64,000 bases of DNA from Flavobacterium fluviatile (lineage in GTDB: Bacteria; Bacteroidota; Bacteroidia; Flavobacteriales; Flavobacteriaceae): NCBI RefSeq assembly GCF_010645065.1, contig NZ_JAADZW010000001.1, positions 124,001 through 188,000 on the forward strand, read 5' to 3'. Made by a program: the position numbers and the translations under genes. Of the stretch, positions 8,803 to 20,000 are shown piece by piece (positions within the stretch are counted from its first letter, which is position 1; each line of letters starts with the position of its first letter). The notes beneath the pieces are model-generated. The model saw only the letters and a program-made list of their open reading frames with translations. It was not told the DNA's origin and searched no databases.

Positions 8803-10731
8803 ATGAAATTAAAAAACAATTGTAACAAAGATCATACCAAAAAGTACATTCTTTTAACATTAGTTTTAAGTTTGTTTTCAATATTTGTTGAAGCACAAAC
8901 AAATGGGGCACGGCCGAATATAATAGTTATCCTAGCAGATGATTTAGGATACGCTGATGTTGGTTTTAATCGTACAGCCGCTTTTCCAGAAGATCTAGGA
9001 ATAATCAATACGCCCAACATTGATGCTCTTGCCAAGGGAGGAATTATATGTAAAAATGCTCATGTGGCACACCCATTCTGTGGACCAAGTAGGGCAGCTT
9101 TACTTACAGGAATGTACCCACACAGAATTGGAGCACAATACAATTTACCAAATGATATAAATACTCCGCTAGGAATTCCCACAACCGAAATATTTTTTTC
9201 GAATTTATTACAAGATGCCAACTATACAACCGGAGCGATAGGCAAATGGCATTTGGGTTTTACTGAAGGAAGCTACCAACCATTGGATCGAGGTTTTGAT
9301 TTTTTCTTCGGATTTTTGGGTGGAGGGAAAAATTATTTTGAATACGATTATGAAGATAATTTTTATAAAAGGTTAGGTGGCAGTAATCCGGTAACAAATG
9401 AGTATCAAGATCCATTACAAAGAAACCGAAATTATATTGACCGCACAGAATTTAGTAATGCTGTTAATGACGATTATTTAACTGATGTGCTAACAGATGA
9501 AGCAATTGGTTTTATCAATAATGCTACAACTAAATCAGATCCATTTTTCCTTTATTTGGCTTATAACGCACCTCATACACCTTTAGAAGCTCCCGAAGCA
9601 GAAATTGCTAAGTTTAAATTGGATAATCCTAATTTTGAAAATTTGGTTCGCAATAGCGCTTATATTACCCAATCTACACAAGTTACCAAAATTACTAATG
9701 CAGCAGCACGAGCAGCAAAAATTGAGGAATTTGTGCAGGATCGTATTACGTATGCAACAATGGTAACAAATATGGATACAAATATTGGTCGAATTGTAGC
9801 TGAACTAAAAAAGAATCCAAGTCTCTATAATAATACACTCATTGTGTTTTTGAGCGACAATGGTGGTTATACATATAGCAAAGGTGCCGTTAATTATCCT
9901 TTAGATGGTTTAAAAGGAAGCGTGCAAGAAGGGGGACATAGAGTACCAATGTTTGTACATTGGCCAAGTAAAATAGCTGCAAATGGCACTTTTGAACATC
10001 AAATTAGTTCCCTTGATTTGTATCCAACCCTCGTCAATGTAGCTGGAGCTACTATGGCTGTAAATAAAACAATTGATGGAAAAGATTTTATGGATAAAAT
10101 GATTAGCGGAGAAGATGTGCGACCAGAGAATCCTTTATACATTATGCGACCACCAAATGGTTTTCACAATGGAGCAATTATACTTGATAAATGGAAAATT
10201 ACTAAAACCGGCGGAAATGGAAGTTGGCGATTATATGATATAATAAATGATCCTGGAGAAACAACTGATTTAAGAAAAACGGAGCCAAATGCAGAAACTA
10301 TTATCGCACAAATGTTGGCTAAAGCAGTGGCTTGGGTAAAAGATTTCCAAAATGTAAAACCTGCATGGTTTGATAATGATGATGGAGGAGAGGGACATCC
10401 ACACGATGCGTTGTGGGCTGATGGAACTTTACCAGCTTATGATAAGCTATTTGAAAGTAGTGAATTATCACTTGGAATAGACGATCTATTAAAAGCAGAC
10501 TTTAGTGTTTATCCAAATCCTAGTAGCGATTATTTTTACCTAAATTTTAATCAAGCTATTAATCGATTTGAAATTGAAATAGTGACAACAACAGGCTCAG
10601 TAATTAAAAAGGAAAAGGGGACTAATGAAAACAAACCGCGGATTAATGTTTCGCAAATACCAGCTGGAACTTATATTCTCAGGATCATGGCTGATGATAA
10701 AATTGCGGTTGAAAAAATAATTAAAATATAA
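8803..10731 (+). CDS. S1-type sulfatase with a T9SS C-terminal sorting domain
   Basis: The frame opens at a TTG (8782), but I chose the ATG at 8803, which gives a 642-residue protein starting MKLKNNCN with a signal peptide ending FVEAQ. The sulfatase signature is Cys93-Gly-Pro-Ser-Arg97 (in HPFCGPSRAALLTG), with the Asp pair in ILADDLGYADVG and the second metal motif in LSDNGG. The last ~75 residues (SVYPNPSSDYFYL ... GTYILRIMADDKIAVEKIIKI) form a type IX sorting domain, so this enzyme is predicted to be at the cell surface. It is closely related to the sulfatase upstream (shared GKWHLG, FYLAYNAPHTPLEA) but has an insertion of about 100 residues. Confidence 0.94.
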   Translation: MKLKNNCNKDHTKKYILLTLVLSLFSIFVEAQTNGARPNIIVILADDLGYADVGFNRTAAFPEDLGIINTPNIDALAKGGIICKNAHVAHPFCGPSRAALLTGMYPHRIGAQYNLPNDINTPLGIPTTEIFFSNLLQDANYTTGAIGKWHLGFTEGSYQPLDRGFDFFFGFLGGGKNYFEYDYEDNFYKRLGGSNPVTNEYQDPLQRNRNYIDRTEFSNAVNDDYLTDVLTDEAIGFINNATTKSDPFFLYLAYNAPHTPLEAPEAEIAKFKLDNPNFENLVRNSAYITQSTQVTKITNAAARAAKIEEFVQDRITYATMVTNMDTNIGRIVAELKKNPSLYNNTLIVFLSDNGGYTYSKGAVNYPLDGLKGSVQEGGHRVPMFVHWPSKIAANGTFEHQISSLDLYPTLVNVAGATMAVNKTIDGKDFMDKMISGEDVRPENPLYIMRPPNGFHNGAIILDKWKITKTGGNGSWRLYDIINDPGETTDLRKTEPNAETIIAQMLAKAVAWVKDFQNVKPAWFDNDDGGEGHPHDALWADGTLPAYDKLFESSELSLGIDDLLKADFSVYPNPSSDYFYLNFNQAINRFEIEIVTTTGSVIKKEKGTNENKPRINVSQIPAGTYILRIMADDKIAVEKIIKI

Positions 10732-11384
10732 ATGTATCCCGTATTTAAGGTAGAGCAGATCATGTCAAAGAAATATATAAATGGTATTTTAAAAAAAAAT
10801 ACTTAACTCAAAAAATTACGTACTAGTGGGATTATTGAATATTTTGATATTCAATAATGCAGAAAAAGATTTACTTGCCAAACAATAGGATTTTACTTAG
10901 AAATGATGTTTGTTTTGCCTACATTTGATTTAATTTAATAACCAATTTGCTGTTCAAGATGGAGTTTGCAGCGTAAATATTTTTTTTAATAAGTTTTTTG
11001 AAATGTATGTGAACTGATTAAAAAATAAATTTTGAAAATAAAATATTTTTTATCCCCGATGAAAGAGAGATTATTTGACTGAAAGCCAACGAATATAAAG
11101 CAGAGTACCAACTAAGACGTTTTTTATTTGCGAAATATTTTCCTCAATAGTATAAATTTAGCAAATAACATGCTTAAAAACCGCCATTGGCACAAGATTA
11201 GGTAAAAATCAGGTAAATGAAAAATGCCAGATTAGCTAAATTTGCTTTTAACCTAGTGCAGATATATGCTATAAAAACTTGATCTTTTGCAGATCAAAAG
11301 ACTTTTGCCCTACTGTTATGAATAATTAATTTTAAATGAATCCGATTTTTTTTAACAGAGTAATAACTTCGAATTTATAAATCA
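10732..11384. other. 653-base AT-rich gap with no gene
   Basis: No credible coding frame is present. It holds the palindrome at 10831-10858 and a paired AGGTAAAAATCAGGTAAATG motif (about 11200-11219). That motif shares the TCAGGTA core with palindromes at 44560 and 46463. Confidence 0.5.
10831..10858. repeat. Perfect 12-bp inverted repeat
   Basis: ATTATTGAATAT and ATATTCAATAAT pair perfectly around a TTTG loop. No T-run follows on either strand, so it may be a protein-binding site or weak terminator 100 bases after the second sulfatase. Confidence 0.6.
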
Positions 11385-12515
11385 ATGAAAAATAAGACCT
11401 TTTGGATTTTTGTGTTATTATTATCGTCCATAATTTCAATAGCCTACAGTTACACAAGATTTTCAGATAAAGAAGAAAAAACAGTTGCAGAATGTCATGA
11501 AACTCCAAGTGCTTTAGAACCTGAATTTAAACCAACTGTTGAGAATAAATTTAAACCAACTGTTAAAGCACCTGAGGGAATGGTTTGGATTCCAGGGGGT
11601 GAATTTTCAATGGGAACAAATATAGAAGACGAGAGTCTATGCAATATTAAAGGATTGACAAAAGATGCTTCTCCTATTCATAGAGTGTATGTTGATGGCT
11701 ACTACATGGATGAAACAGAAGTAACTAATGAGGAATTCGAAAAATTTGTAAAAGCAACCGGTTATGTAACCATTGCTGAACAAAAACCAACAAAAGAGGA
11801 GTTTCCTACTGCAAGATTAGAAGATTTAATAGCGGGATCTGCTGTTTTTACTCCTACATCTTCAGCGATTAATCTTAGTGATTTCCTTCAATGGTGGCGT
11901 TATAAGCCAGGTGCTGATTGGAGGCATCCGGAAGGTCCTGAAAGCACCATTACAGGAAAAGAAAAATATCCAGTTGTACACGTTGCATATGAAGATGCTG
12001 CGGCTTATGCCAAATGGGCAGGAAAAAGACTCCCAACGGAAGCAGAATGGGAATTTGCGGCTCGCGGCGGTAAAACTGGAAATTTATATGCCTGGGGAAA
12101 TGATTTAAAACCTAAAGGAAAATTTCAGACCAATATTTACCAGGGGAATTTTCCTATTAAAGACGGTGATACTGGGGAAGACGGTTTCAAAGGTATTGCA
12201 CCAACAGCACAATATGCTCCAAATGCATACGGGCTATATGACATGGCTGGAAATGTTTGGGAATGGGTAAATGATTGGTACAGCGTAGATTATTACAAAT
12301 CATTAGCAGAAAGTAGTAAAACTGTTAGAAATCCGCAAGGACCAAGCACTTACTATGATCCTAGTGATCCTACAGACATTAAACGAGTTCACCGTGGAGG
12401 ATCGTTTTTATGCACGGATCAATACTGCACTCGGTATATGGTGGGCACAAGAGGAAAAGGAGAAATCAGGTCTGCTGCCAATCACATTGGTTTTAGATGC
12501 GTAAAGGAACTGTAA
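11385..12515 (+). CDS. Formylglycine-generating enzyme (FGE/SUMF1 family), exported
   Basis: This 376-residue protein has an N-terminal membrane anchor or signal peptide (residues 5-22). It then has a full FGE-sulfatase domain: GMVWIPGGEFSMGTN near 65, DETEVTNEEF near 118, KRLPTEAEWEFAARGG near 215, and YGLYDMAGNVWEW near 283. Both copper-binding catalytic cysteines of aerobic FGEs are present as Cys343 and Cys348 in RGGSFLCTDQYCTRY. Many bacterial FGE-like proteins lack one of these, so this one is predicted to be a true cysteine-to-formylglycine oxidase. Its natural clients are the two sulfatases just upstream. Export implies that conversion happens outside the cytoplasm, as an inference. 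Confidence 0.9.
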   Translation: MKNKTFWIFVLLLSSIISIAYSYTRFSDKEEKTVAECHETPSALEPEFKPTVENKFKPTVKAPEGMVWIPGGEFSMGTNIEDESLCNIKGLTKDASPIHRVYVDGYYMDETEVTNEEFEKFVKATGYVTIAEQKPTKEEFPTARLEDLIAGSAVFTPTSSAINLSDFLQWWRYKPGADWRHPEGPESTITGKEKYPVVHVAYEDAAAYAKWAGKRLPTEAEWEFAARGGKTGNLYAWGNDLKPKGKFQTNIYQGNFPIKDGDTGEDGFKGIAPTAQYAPNAYGLYDMAGNVWEWVNDWYSVDYYKSLAESSKTVRNPQGPSTYYDPSDPTDIKRVHRGGSFLCTDQYCTRYMVGTRGKGEIRSAANHIGFRCVKEL

Positions 12516-12710
12516 TTAAAACATTATATGAAAATACTTTGTTCACAATATATATAGTGAATTTGTTGCTAATCGGAGATGTTACAAAAGGAGTAACACA
12601 ACAAATACCTAATTATTAACTTAACATTTCTATGTATGTTTTAGTAATGATTCGAACTTAAGCTTATAATTAACAATTATTCAGTGTCTTGATTTGTACT
12701 TTAAATTAAA

Positions 12711-12727
12711 TGCACCGATTCTGCACC
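12711..12727. repeat. att-like element, copy 1: direct repeat TGCACC-GATTC-TGCACC
   Basis: Two TGCACC hexamers flank GATTC. A second element of the same design, TGCCAC-GATTC-TGCCAC, is at 43481-43497. The resemblance suggests a recombination site or scar at the edge of accessory DNA. The rest of 12516-12819 shows nothing else. Confidence 0.35.
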
Positions 12728-12819
12728 CAATTCAAATTAATACTCTGTTTATATTGTTTCTTTCGTTAGCTTTTTATGGCAAAAAAAAGAATCGAGTCCA
12801 ATTTGGGGATTAGGTATCT

Positions 12820-12988
12820 TCATCTTTTTTCGTTTAGAAATTTTCTTACTTGAACATATGCGTTTTTCTGTAGAAATTCTAATCTCTTCTGCTTCTTCCA
12901 GAGTAACATTCTTTCCTTCGTCGCTAAGCATTTTTTGAGCTTTATTAGCTGTAATTTTTCCTCTATATTTTTCTTCTTCAATTTCCAT
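12820..12988 (-). pseudogene. Small helical protein gene with a frameshift
   Basis: The minus-strand frame from 12988 reads MEIEEEKYRGKITANKAQKM ... VTLEEAEEI, which looks like a small Bacteroidota protein often seen near mobile elements. After EEI the frame turns into unlikely sequence (RISTEKRICSSKK, ending at 12749). One nucleotide shift away the sequence reads LEFLQKNAYVQVRKFLNEKR and stops at 12820, which is a natural helical continuation. A 2-base loss or 1-base gain near 12878 therefore explains it. The function of the family is unknown to me. Confidence 0.45.
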
Positions 12989-13092
12989 AAACTTAAATTA
13001 ATGTTAAGATGAAGGGAATGATTTTTTGTAATATTAATGTTTACAGAGTTTTAAAGATGGTTTGTGTTCTGTAAAGTTAACTTAACTGCACT

Positions 13093-13302
13093 TACAAACC
13101 GCTATTATTTATAGGATAAAGTGGGTTAATAACATCGAAAAGGCTAAAAAAAAAGTTAAAACTTTTGTTTTAACTTTTTTTTAAGAATGACCCTTACTCA
13201 ACAATTTACAAACCATTTTATGAATGATTTAAAGAAATTAACTTACTTTGAGATTGATTTGTAAGATAATTGTTTTAACTTTTTGCTTAGAAGCGGTTTG
13301 TA
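13093..13302. repeat. Widely spaced 11-bp inverted repeat
   Basis: TACAAACCGCT (13093-13103) recurs inverted at 13292-13302 with nearly 190 bases between. Shorter ACAAACC/GGTTTGT copies occur near 13060 and 13207. The pattern is compatible with recombinase or regulator sites. No gene is present between 12989 and 13405. Confidence 0.35.
13146..13182. terminator. Bidirectional terminator-like hairpin
   Basis: GTTAAAA (13155-13161) pairs with TTTTAAC (13168-13174), and the stem extends through flanking A8 and T8 tracts around a 6-base loop, so it can act on either strand. Confidence 0.65.
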
Positions 13303-13355
13303 TGTATCGTAGAGTTAAATGTTAAAAGAAACACTAAATAATTTTGCTGTTTACA

Positions 13356-13385
13356 AAAAGACAGCATTTTTATCTGCTGTCTTTT
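13356..13385 (-). terminator. Terminator of the RHS/lipoprotein operon
   Basis: An 11-bp perfect stem, AAAAGACAGCA (13356-13366) and TGCTGTCTTTT (13375-13385), lies 20 bases downstream of the minus-strand lipoprotein stop and has T-rich flanks on that strand. Confidence 0.8.
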
Positions 13386-13405
13386 ATTTCTAGGAAATAT
13401 TTCGA

Positions 13406-14047
13406 CTATTTAAACAGATAAGTATATAAAAAGTTCTCTTCTAAAGCTATATTTTTTTTCATAGGTGTTAAAATAAAAAGAAAGGAATCATTTTGCATTT
13501 GATAAAGAAGCATTTGAGCATCTAAATTTTTAAGTCCATAATATTCAATTTTCGCATATATGGTTTTATTGTCATCATTATTAATTTTAATAGCGAATTT
13601 ATTGAAATTAAGACTAAAGCTTTTAATGCTATCGTTATTTATCTGGTATTTTATTTTCTTATCCGAGAAAAAATCTATCTTATTAATTCTGCTTTTTGAA
13701 TCAAAGATCTGGGGACTTATATTTATCTCATAAAGACCTTCATTAATTGTAGAAAAATAACCAGGCGTAGGACAGTCATTCTTTTCGTAATTATTGAAAA
13801 TGACATTAGAAGTGGTGTTTGACAGTTTAATTGCTATAAGCGAATACTTAGATTGGATTTCGGATTGTGAAACTACCGAATCTTTACCTGTAATATAACT
13901 TCCAATAGAAACACTATTCTCCTTTGGTTGCTTTAAATTTTTGATTTTAAAATTTTTTTGAGGGACAAAAGTCAAGTTGTCACTTATTACAATTTTTTTG
14001 CAGCTGAAAAAAAGTGCTGCTATAAATATTAGACAAATAATTTTCAT
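13406..14047 (-). CDS. Lipoprotein downstream of the RHS protein, candidate immunity protein
   Basis: I placed the start at the Met at 14047, because the 213-residue protein then begins MKIICLIFIAALFFSC with a lipobox at Cys16. The longer frame from 14077 adds ten residues that spoil the signal. The mature protein is Lys, Asn and Ser rich with predicted beta strands and no family I recognise. It lies 39 bases after the RHS stop on the same strand and shares its terminator. Genes directly after a polymorphic RHS toxin commonly encode the cognate immunity protein, and a periplasmic lipoprotein would suit a toxin acting in the envelope. That role is inference. Confidence 0.7.
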   Translation of the reverse strand: MKIICLIFIAALFFSCKKIVISDNLTFVPQKNFKIKNLKQPKENSVSIGSYITGKDSVVSQSEIQSKYSLIAIKLSNTTSNVIFNNYEKNDCPTPGYFSTINEGLYEINISPQIFDSKSRINKIDFFSDKKIKYQINNDSIKSFSLNFNKFAIKINNDDNKTIYAKIEYYGLKNLDAQMLLYQMQNDSFLFILTPMKKNIALEENFLYTYLFK

Positions 14048-14086
14048 AGTAGTATTGATTAATAAAGGATGAATCATATGAGTTGT

Positions 14087-17000
14087 TTAAAATGCGAGTT
14101 GATAAGAGTGCGCAATAATTTCCTCTGCAGCAGATTCGATTAGTGGAGCTGCTTCAGGCTGAAAGATTGACAAGATAACTCCCGAAACGAGCATAACTGT
14201 GTATCCTCCAGGTCTAAATGCAACATCATAGCCAGCGCTTCTGCCATTACCATTTCTAATATTGTAATGCCAACCAACGCCATCAGTGCCTATACTCATT
14301 CCTTGTGAAGTGTTTTTACCGCTTGGAGCCATATATCTTATTCTATAATCTTTTGGTCTAAAATTTAAGCTATGTTGGCCTAGATTTAATTGATAATTTC
14401 TTCCTTCATTCTTTCCATTAAAAAAAGTATCATTTATTTCAAACATTTCCCCACTTCCAAGCCTAAGTTTTACTCCCATATAAGTTTTTAATTTTAATTG
14501 ATCTCCTACACCAGAATCAAATGTAGCTTTTTTTCCAATTTGTCGAGTTTGTGTGTAAGCAAAGTAATCTGTATTAACAGTGAACCAATCCGATACTTTA
14601 ATCCAAGTACTTTTATTTGCTGGCGGTCCATCACTCTTATGTCCAAAAAGAGATTTAAAGCCGTTGCTAATGTCATTGCCAAATGATTTAAGATTGTTAC
14701 TTATGAAGTTTCCTCCGCTTTTAATGGCATCGCTCCATTTATCACCATTTATATTTCTTTTCCACCATTCGCTGATCCTATAATCTTTATCAAATTGTTT
14801 AAAGTCCCAGCTGCTTCCTGTCTCAGTTCCCGGACCTATACCGATGCTTCCTCCCGGACAGTCACAGCTATTGCCCGTAATATCGGTATTTGATAATGGA
14901 TTATTGTAAACATAGCCATATGAATTATAGTTCTGAGTATTTGTTACATCCTGAATAACATTATCGATCTGTAAAAATCTATGCAGAATAGGGTCATAAA
15001 GTCTTGCATTCATATTAATCAGCCCAACACTTTGGATATGTTCATGGCCTGTGTATCCTCTGTCTAAAACCGTCAGTCCATTTAAGGTGTTTCCTGCACC
15101 GTCCTGAACTTTTATTATGTTTCCCCAAGCATCAAATAGACGTTTTTCGACAATATTTGCGTTGGCATCTGTGACCGCAACAATGGATCCCTGATAATCG
15201 CGGTGCAAATATAGATAATTTTGCGTTGTTCCCGTACCATCGCTTTTAACTGCGACAGGAGCAGAGTAGCCATCGCCTCCAACATAAGTTATAAATTCAA
15301 AAGTGTTTGTGAATCTGTTTTCTTTAACTTCCATGCTTCCATCCATAGAATAGTATTTACGAAGGGGACGAGCCAGCTTGTCAGTCTGAAACCCTCCATA
15401 ATACATAATGCTGCGCTGGTTATTGTCGTTATATGAAAAACTTACTTTATCCACATTTTTTTCCTCTATCTGGATAGGGCTTTTAAATGCATTGTAAGTA
15501 ACATTTAGAACTCTTTCCGATGTATTTGGATCACTAGTTTTACGTAGCACAACGTCGTCGAACCATACATTTCCTGATCCATTATTGTCTAATCGGATGT
15601 TAAGCTTTTTAATATGTGCAGGAACATTAAATGTTTTTTCAACTTTAACCCACTGGTTTTTAACATCAGTTGTTATGTTGTCAACTACACTAAAATATCC
15701 CGTCTCTGTTGGTGTTTTCATAAATAGGAACATCTCAGCTTGAGGATTATCCGAGTAGACCCATGCAGAATATGTATACTGTGTATCAGTGGCATTATCA
15801 ATGCTTATCCATTTATCACTATGTACGTATTTTTCTGAAGAAGTTGTATTGGCAAGCTTTAATGAATTTTTGCCTGTATGAGCTTTTGTGTCATCATAAC
15901 TGTAAAAGAGATCACCGGGATGTCTTACTTCCCCAAAACCTCTGCCATCTTCCATACTGTCACTGTATATCCCTTCACGGTTGCTGTAGTATCCTTCAGC
16001 CTCTGAATTAAGGGTAATTGCTGTATTTTGATATTTCTTTGCCGGATCATAATCATAAGCGCCTAAACTATTGCTTAGTATTTTTCCAGATGCATCGTAA
16101 GCCTGTATTTCCTGTACCCCTGATTTGTTGGTGAATTTTGTCAGACGGTTCATGCTGTCATATTCAAATGCCTCAGTATAGTTGCTAAAAGCGCTATTGA
16201 TTCTATTGTCCAGACGATCATTATTTTTGTCAAATGATGTGCTAAGAGTAAGTATATTCGCTGTGGGAGTGGTGGTTTTATCGAACTGCGTTTTAAAAAG
16301 ATAGCCGTCAGTGTTGTACGAGTTGGTCATCTTGATGTCATTACCCGTTACAGATTCTTCAATTTGTCCTTTTGCATTAAATGTATTGGCCTGCCACAGC
16401 ACTTTATTATTATTGTCTATTATTTTATGCAAACCGCCATTTTTATATACATTCTGTGTAAGGACTGAACTGCTTTTACCGCCAATTTCAGCCAATTTTG
16501 TTTCGGTCGCTATTCTTCCAAGCGCATCGTAGGTAAAAGATCTAGTAAATTTATATACTCCCGTTTTATTTTCTACTATGGAAGTTATTCGTTTATAGGT
16601 GCTGTCGTAATTATTGGTTATAACGGTAGTGTTTGCTCCAGCCGGTTCTTTATTGTCAACGTATGTTATGGTTAGCGGAAGATCACCATCATAAGTATAA
16701 CTGGTCTGTGTATTCGTTCCTGGGTCTTCAATAGTCTTTGAGGTTACTTTTCCGCTGGCAGGATCTCTGGTTATGGTTGTTATAATTCCTGCATTTTGAA
16801 TGCTTTCAGAAATCAATTCTCCAAAGTCATTGTTTGCATAAATATAAGTGCCCGCCGATGGATCAGTTAATTTCGTTTTATATCCCCAGCCATTTTGTTC
16901 CGTAATAATATCAATGCCATTATAAGAAGTTTTATTTAGATTTCCATCAGCAAAATAGGTGTAATATACAGTGCCGCCTAAAGGTTCGTAAGATGAAACA

Positions 17001-20000
17001 AGTTTTCCAATTGCATTGCTTGTAAGCTCCTTGTTTTTTTGGCCATCAGTTATAGTTGTTTTGAGACCTGCATATGCAATTCCAATCGATTTGCCGTTGA
17101 ACAGAATATTTTGTGTAGGTCTGCTGTAAATGTCAAATTTTGTTTCGTTCCACTGTGATGCAGAAGAGCCGAAATAAGATTCGCTTACTTTGTAGGGCCT
17201 GTCATAAATATCATATAAGTAAGAAATATATGAGAATGAACCGTTTAAATCTTTAACTCCCGATCTCGTTTTTCTCTCCAAATCATCAAACTTTTCCTCA
17301 GAAACCGCAGTATCTAAGGTACTATTAACGCTAGATTTTCTTGTTGTCGTTATAATAGTCTCTTTTCCGCTTCTGGTGTAAACATTTGATCTTTCAATAT
17401 TTAATTGGTCATCTTTTTCTGTGAGCATTTTAAACCAGGAATCATATGTGTATGAAACAGATTGTAAATATGGATCTGTTCTTTTCTTTAGCAATCCTGT
17501 CTCTGGATAGTATTCAAAAGAAGTTGATAAGAGATTAGGATCAGTGATTTTAGTTAGAAATCTTCCTGTGGTGTCGTATTCATATTTGCTTACTCTTGAG
17601 AGGGTGCTGGAGCTAATAGTTTTTGTTTTTATATTTCCAAATAAATCATATAGATTATTAGTCTCGGTAATTGTAGGAGCATTTGTAGCAGTTTTTACCG
17701 TATTATCAAGAAGCTGCTGGCTATTATACGTATAGACTTCCTTGCGTGTCAAAGTGCTGCCTCCTGGCTGGAGCGTTATGTTCTCCGTTTTGCTTGAAGG
17801 CCGTCCTGAAATGTAAAAAGGTGTTGAGACGGGCAATTGATAGGTGACATCCGTTGAAGCGACCTGTATGGTACTGCCTCCTTCTTTTGTCGTGGTCGTT
17901 GAATTTGTGATATAATTATTGGCATCAAAGGTGTTTACGGTTTCAATAGTGCTGTTTTTCAGTGTGTTGACCTCAGTAGTTCCAGTGTTCTGCTGTTTGA
18001 AAACTTTAGAAGGCAGAACGGCATCATCCGCATTAATGGGAGTGTAAGAAAAAATGCTTTTTGTAGTGAAATTTGTCGTTGCAAATCCATTATACGGATA
18101 GGTTAAGTAAGGCAAGAGGTACGATTCAGAAACAGCGCCTCTTCTTTTAATGTCCATGCTTGTAATGGTGCTCAATGCGGGGTTAGTGGAGTCGTGCCAA
18201 TTGCTTTCCATCATTGATCTGAATCCCATAAAGCCTAGACCTTCATAATTGGCGACAGCGCCGTAGTATCCGTATAATTTCATTTTTGAGGAAGTTTCGC
18301 TCTTTTTTTCCAATTTTGACACTATTTGGAAGTCTGGAGATGACACTATATCAAAATAGGGATAGGTTTCGGTGCCCGTACTAGGACTGTAAATAGAATT
18401 GAAATTGATTTTATAAATTTGGTCTAATGCTGTATAAGTTATCAGTTCCTGCACCCCATTCCCACTAGTGACAGCCGTTAAAAGGCGGTCTTTATTTGAA
18501 TTTTTGAGAGAATTAAAAAAATGAAGCTTGTTATTATTTATAAAGGCAACTTCAAATCTGGGTTTCTGTCTATCTGATGAAGGCAGATAGATAGGCAGGG
18601 CATAGATGTCAATAGCTGCTTGAGCTGTTGTGATAGCAGATGTTGAGAAATAAGTATCAGGAGTCGTTTCTGTATAAGCTGTAATTTGAATGGTGCCAGC
18701 AGATCCATTCCGATAATTTTTTATAACATTGAAGTCGCTTTTACCATCATTATTATAATCTGTAGCGGTATAGTTGTAGCTTGTGTAGGGATCATTGACG
18801 GTATAGGGAAGAGTCTTACTTTCTTTAATAAACGATAAGCCGCTTGATAAGTATCGATACCATCCATTATTCGTTTCTTTGGGCATCATAATATCTGATT
18901 TTCCATCTCCATTGTAGTCGCCAATTAAGATGGGTTTATTTAAAACGATACCGGTGTCTGACATTTGGCAAAGTAGCACAAATTGTCTATTGTCATTAAG
19001 AGAATAAACTTTTACTATTCCAGCATCAATGACAAATACGTCTGATTTTCCATCTCCGTTAAAATCTGCTACGTATGTTTTGCTTGTTTCAAGAACATTT
19101 ATTTTGCCGGCATTATTAATATAATTTGAAGCGAGACGGCGGTCAAGATCTACAAAGTAGGTATTGCCGGAATAGATATCATTCACTGGTAAAGGCTCAT
19201 TGTTAATATCGCAAGGAGCCAGATAAGAATATGTGAAATTCACTTCCACCGCAGCTATATCTGTTAAGCCATCACCGTTAAAGTCGCCTCCCAAATAACG
19301 TTTGGGAACTGAAGTTGTATTTAGGATAGGGGGTCTGTTCTGTATACAGCTTAAGGGGTGTTCGGAATAATAGCTAAAGAAAGGAAAAGTAAATGTTTTT
19401 TCTCCCTGAGGATAAATTAGGCTGGATCCATCGGTAGCGTAGGTCTTAAATTCCGTAGCGCCAGTTGACGCATTCATCTGAACCACTGTCCAGCCTTGAT
19501 TGGACATCAGTTTACTGTTCCAAGAAAGAAAACTAACCGGTATGATATCTAGAAATGCGCCTTGATTTACAGGGTATCCCATGTTTGGAAATGTCTGAGA
19601 TCCTGTATTAGGGCTTATTCCTGTAAAAAGCCAATACTTGGCTTTAGCGGAACTCCCAGTCGAAGGATAGAGGATAAAATCCATATTTCCATCCCCGTCA
19701 AAATCCCCTGACACTGCGGATGAGTTTAAGGAAGAGGCATTGTCAACGCTTAATGTATTTGGATTGGTAACGTAGGAAATATTAGTGGCAGTTTCATTGT
19801 AGCTAAACAGGGTTGGATTTAGACTTTTAGACTTATCTCCGTTTTTTTCCGTAACATAATATAGATAGTCATAAGATAATGAGGGGCCTGTAATGGTGTA
19901 TTGAAGAGCATAATTCTTAAATGCGACGCCATTCCCGGTAATATTTATTTCTTTTAAACGATTGGTGCGTTTGATATTCTGTCCTCCAATATAGTAGCTT

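Noticed and set aside
13146..13182. Possible att site because of the perfect palindrome
   Set aside because: The A/T tracts and GTTAAAA stem are fully explained as a bidirectional terminator.
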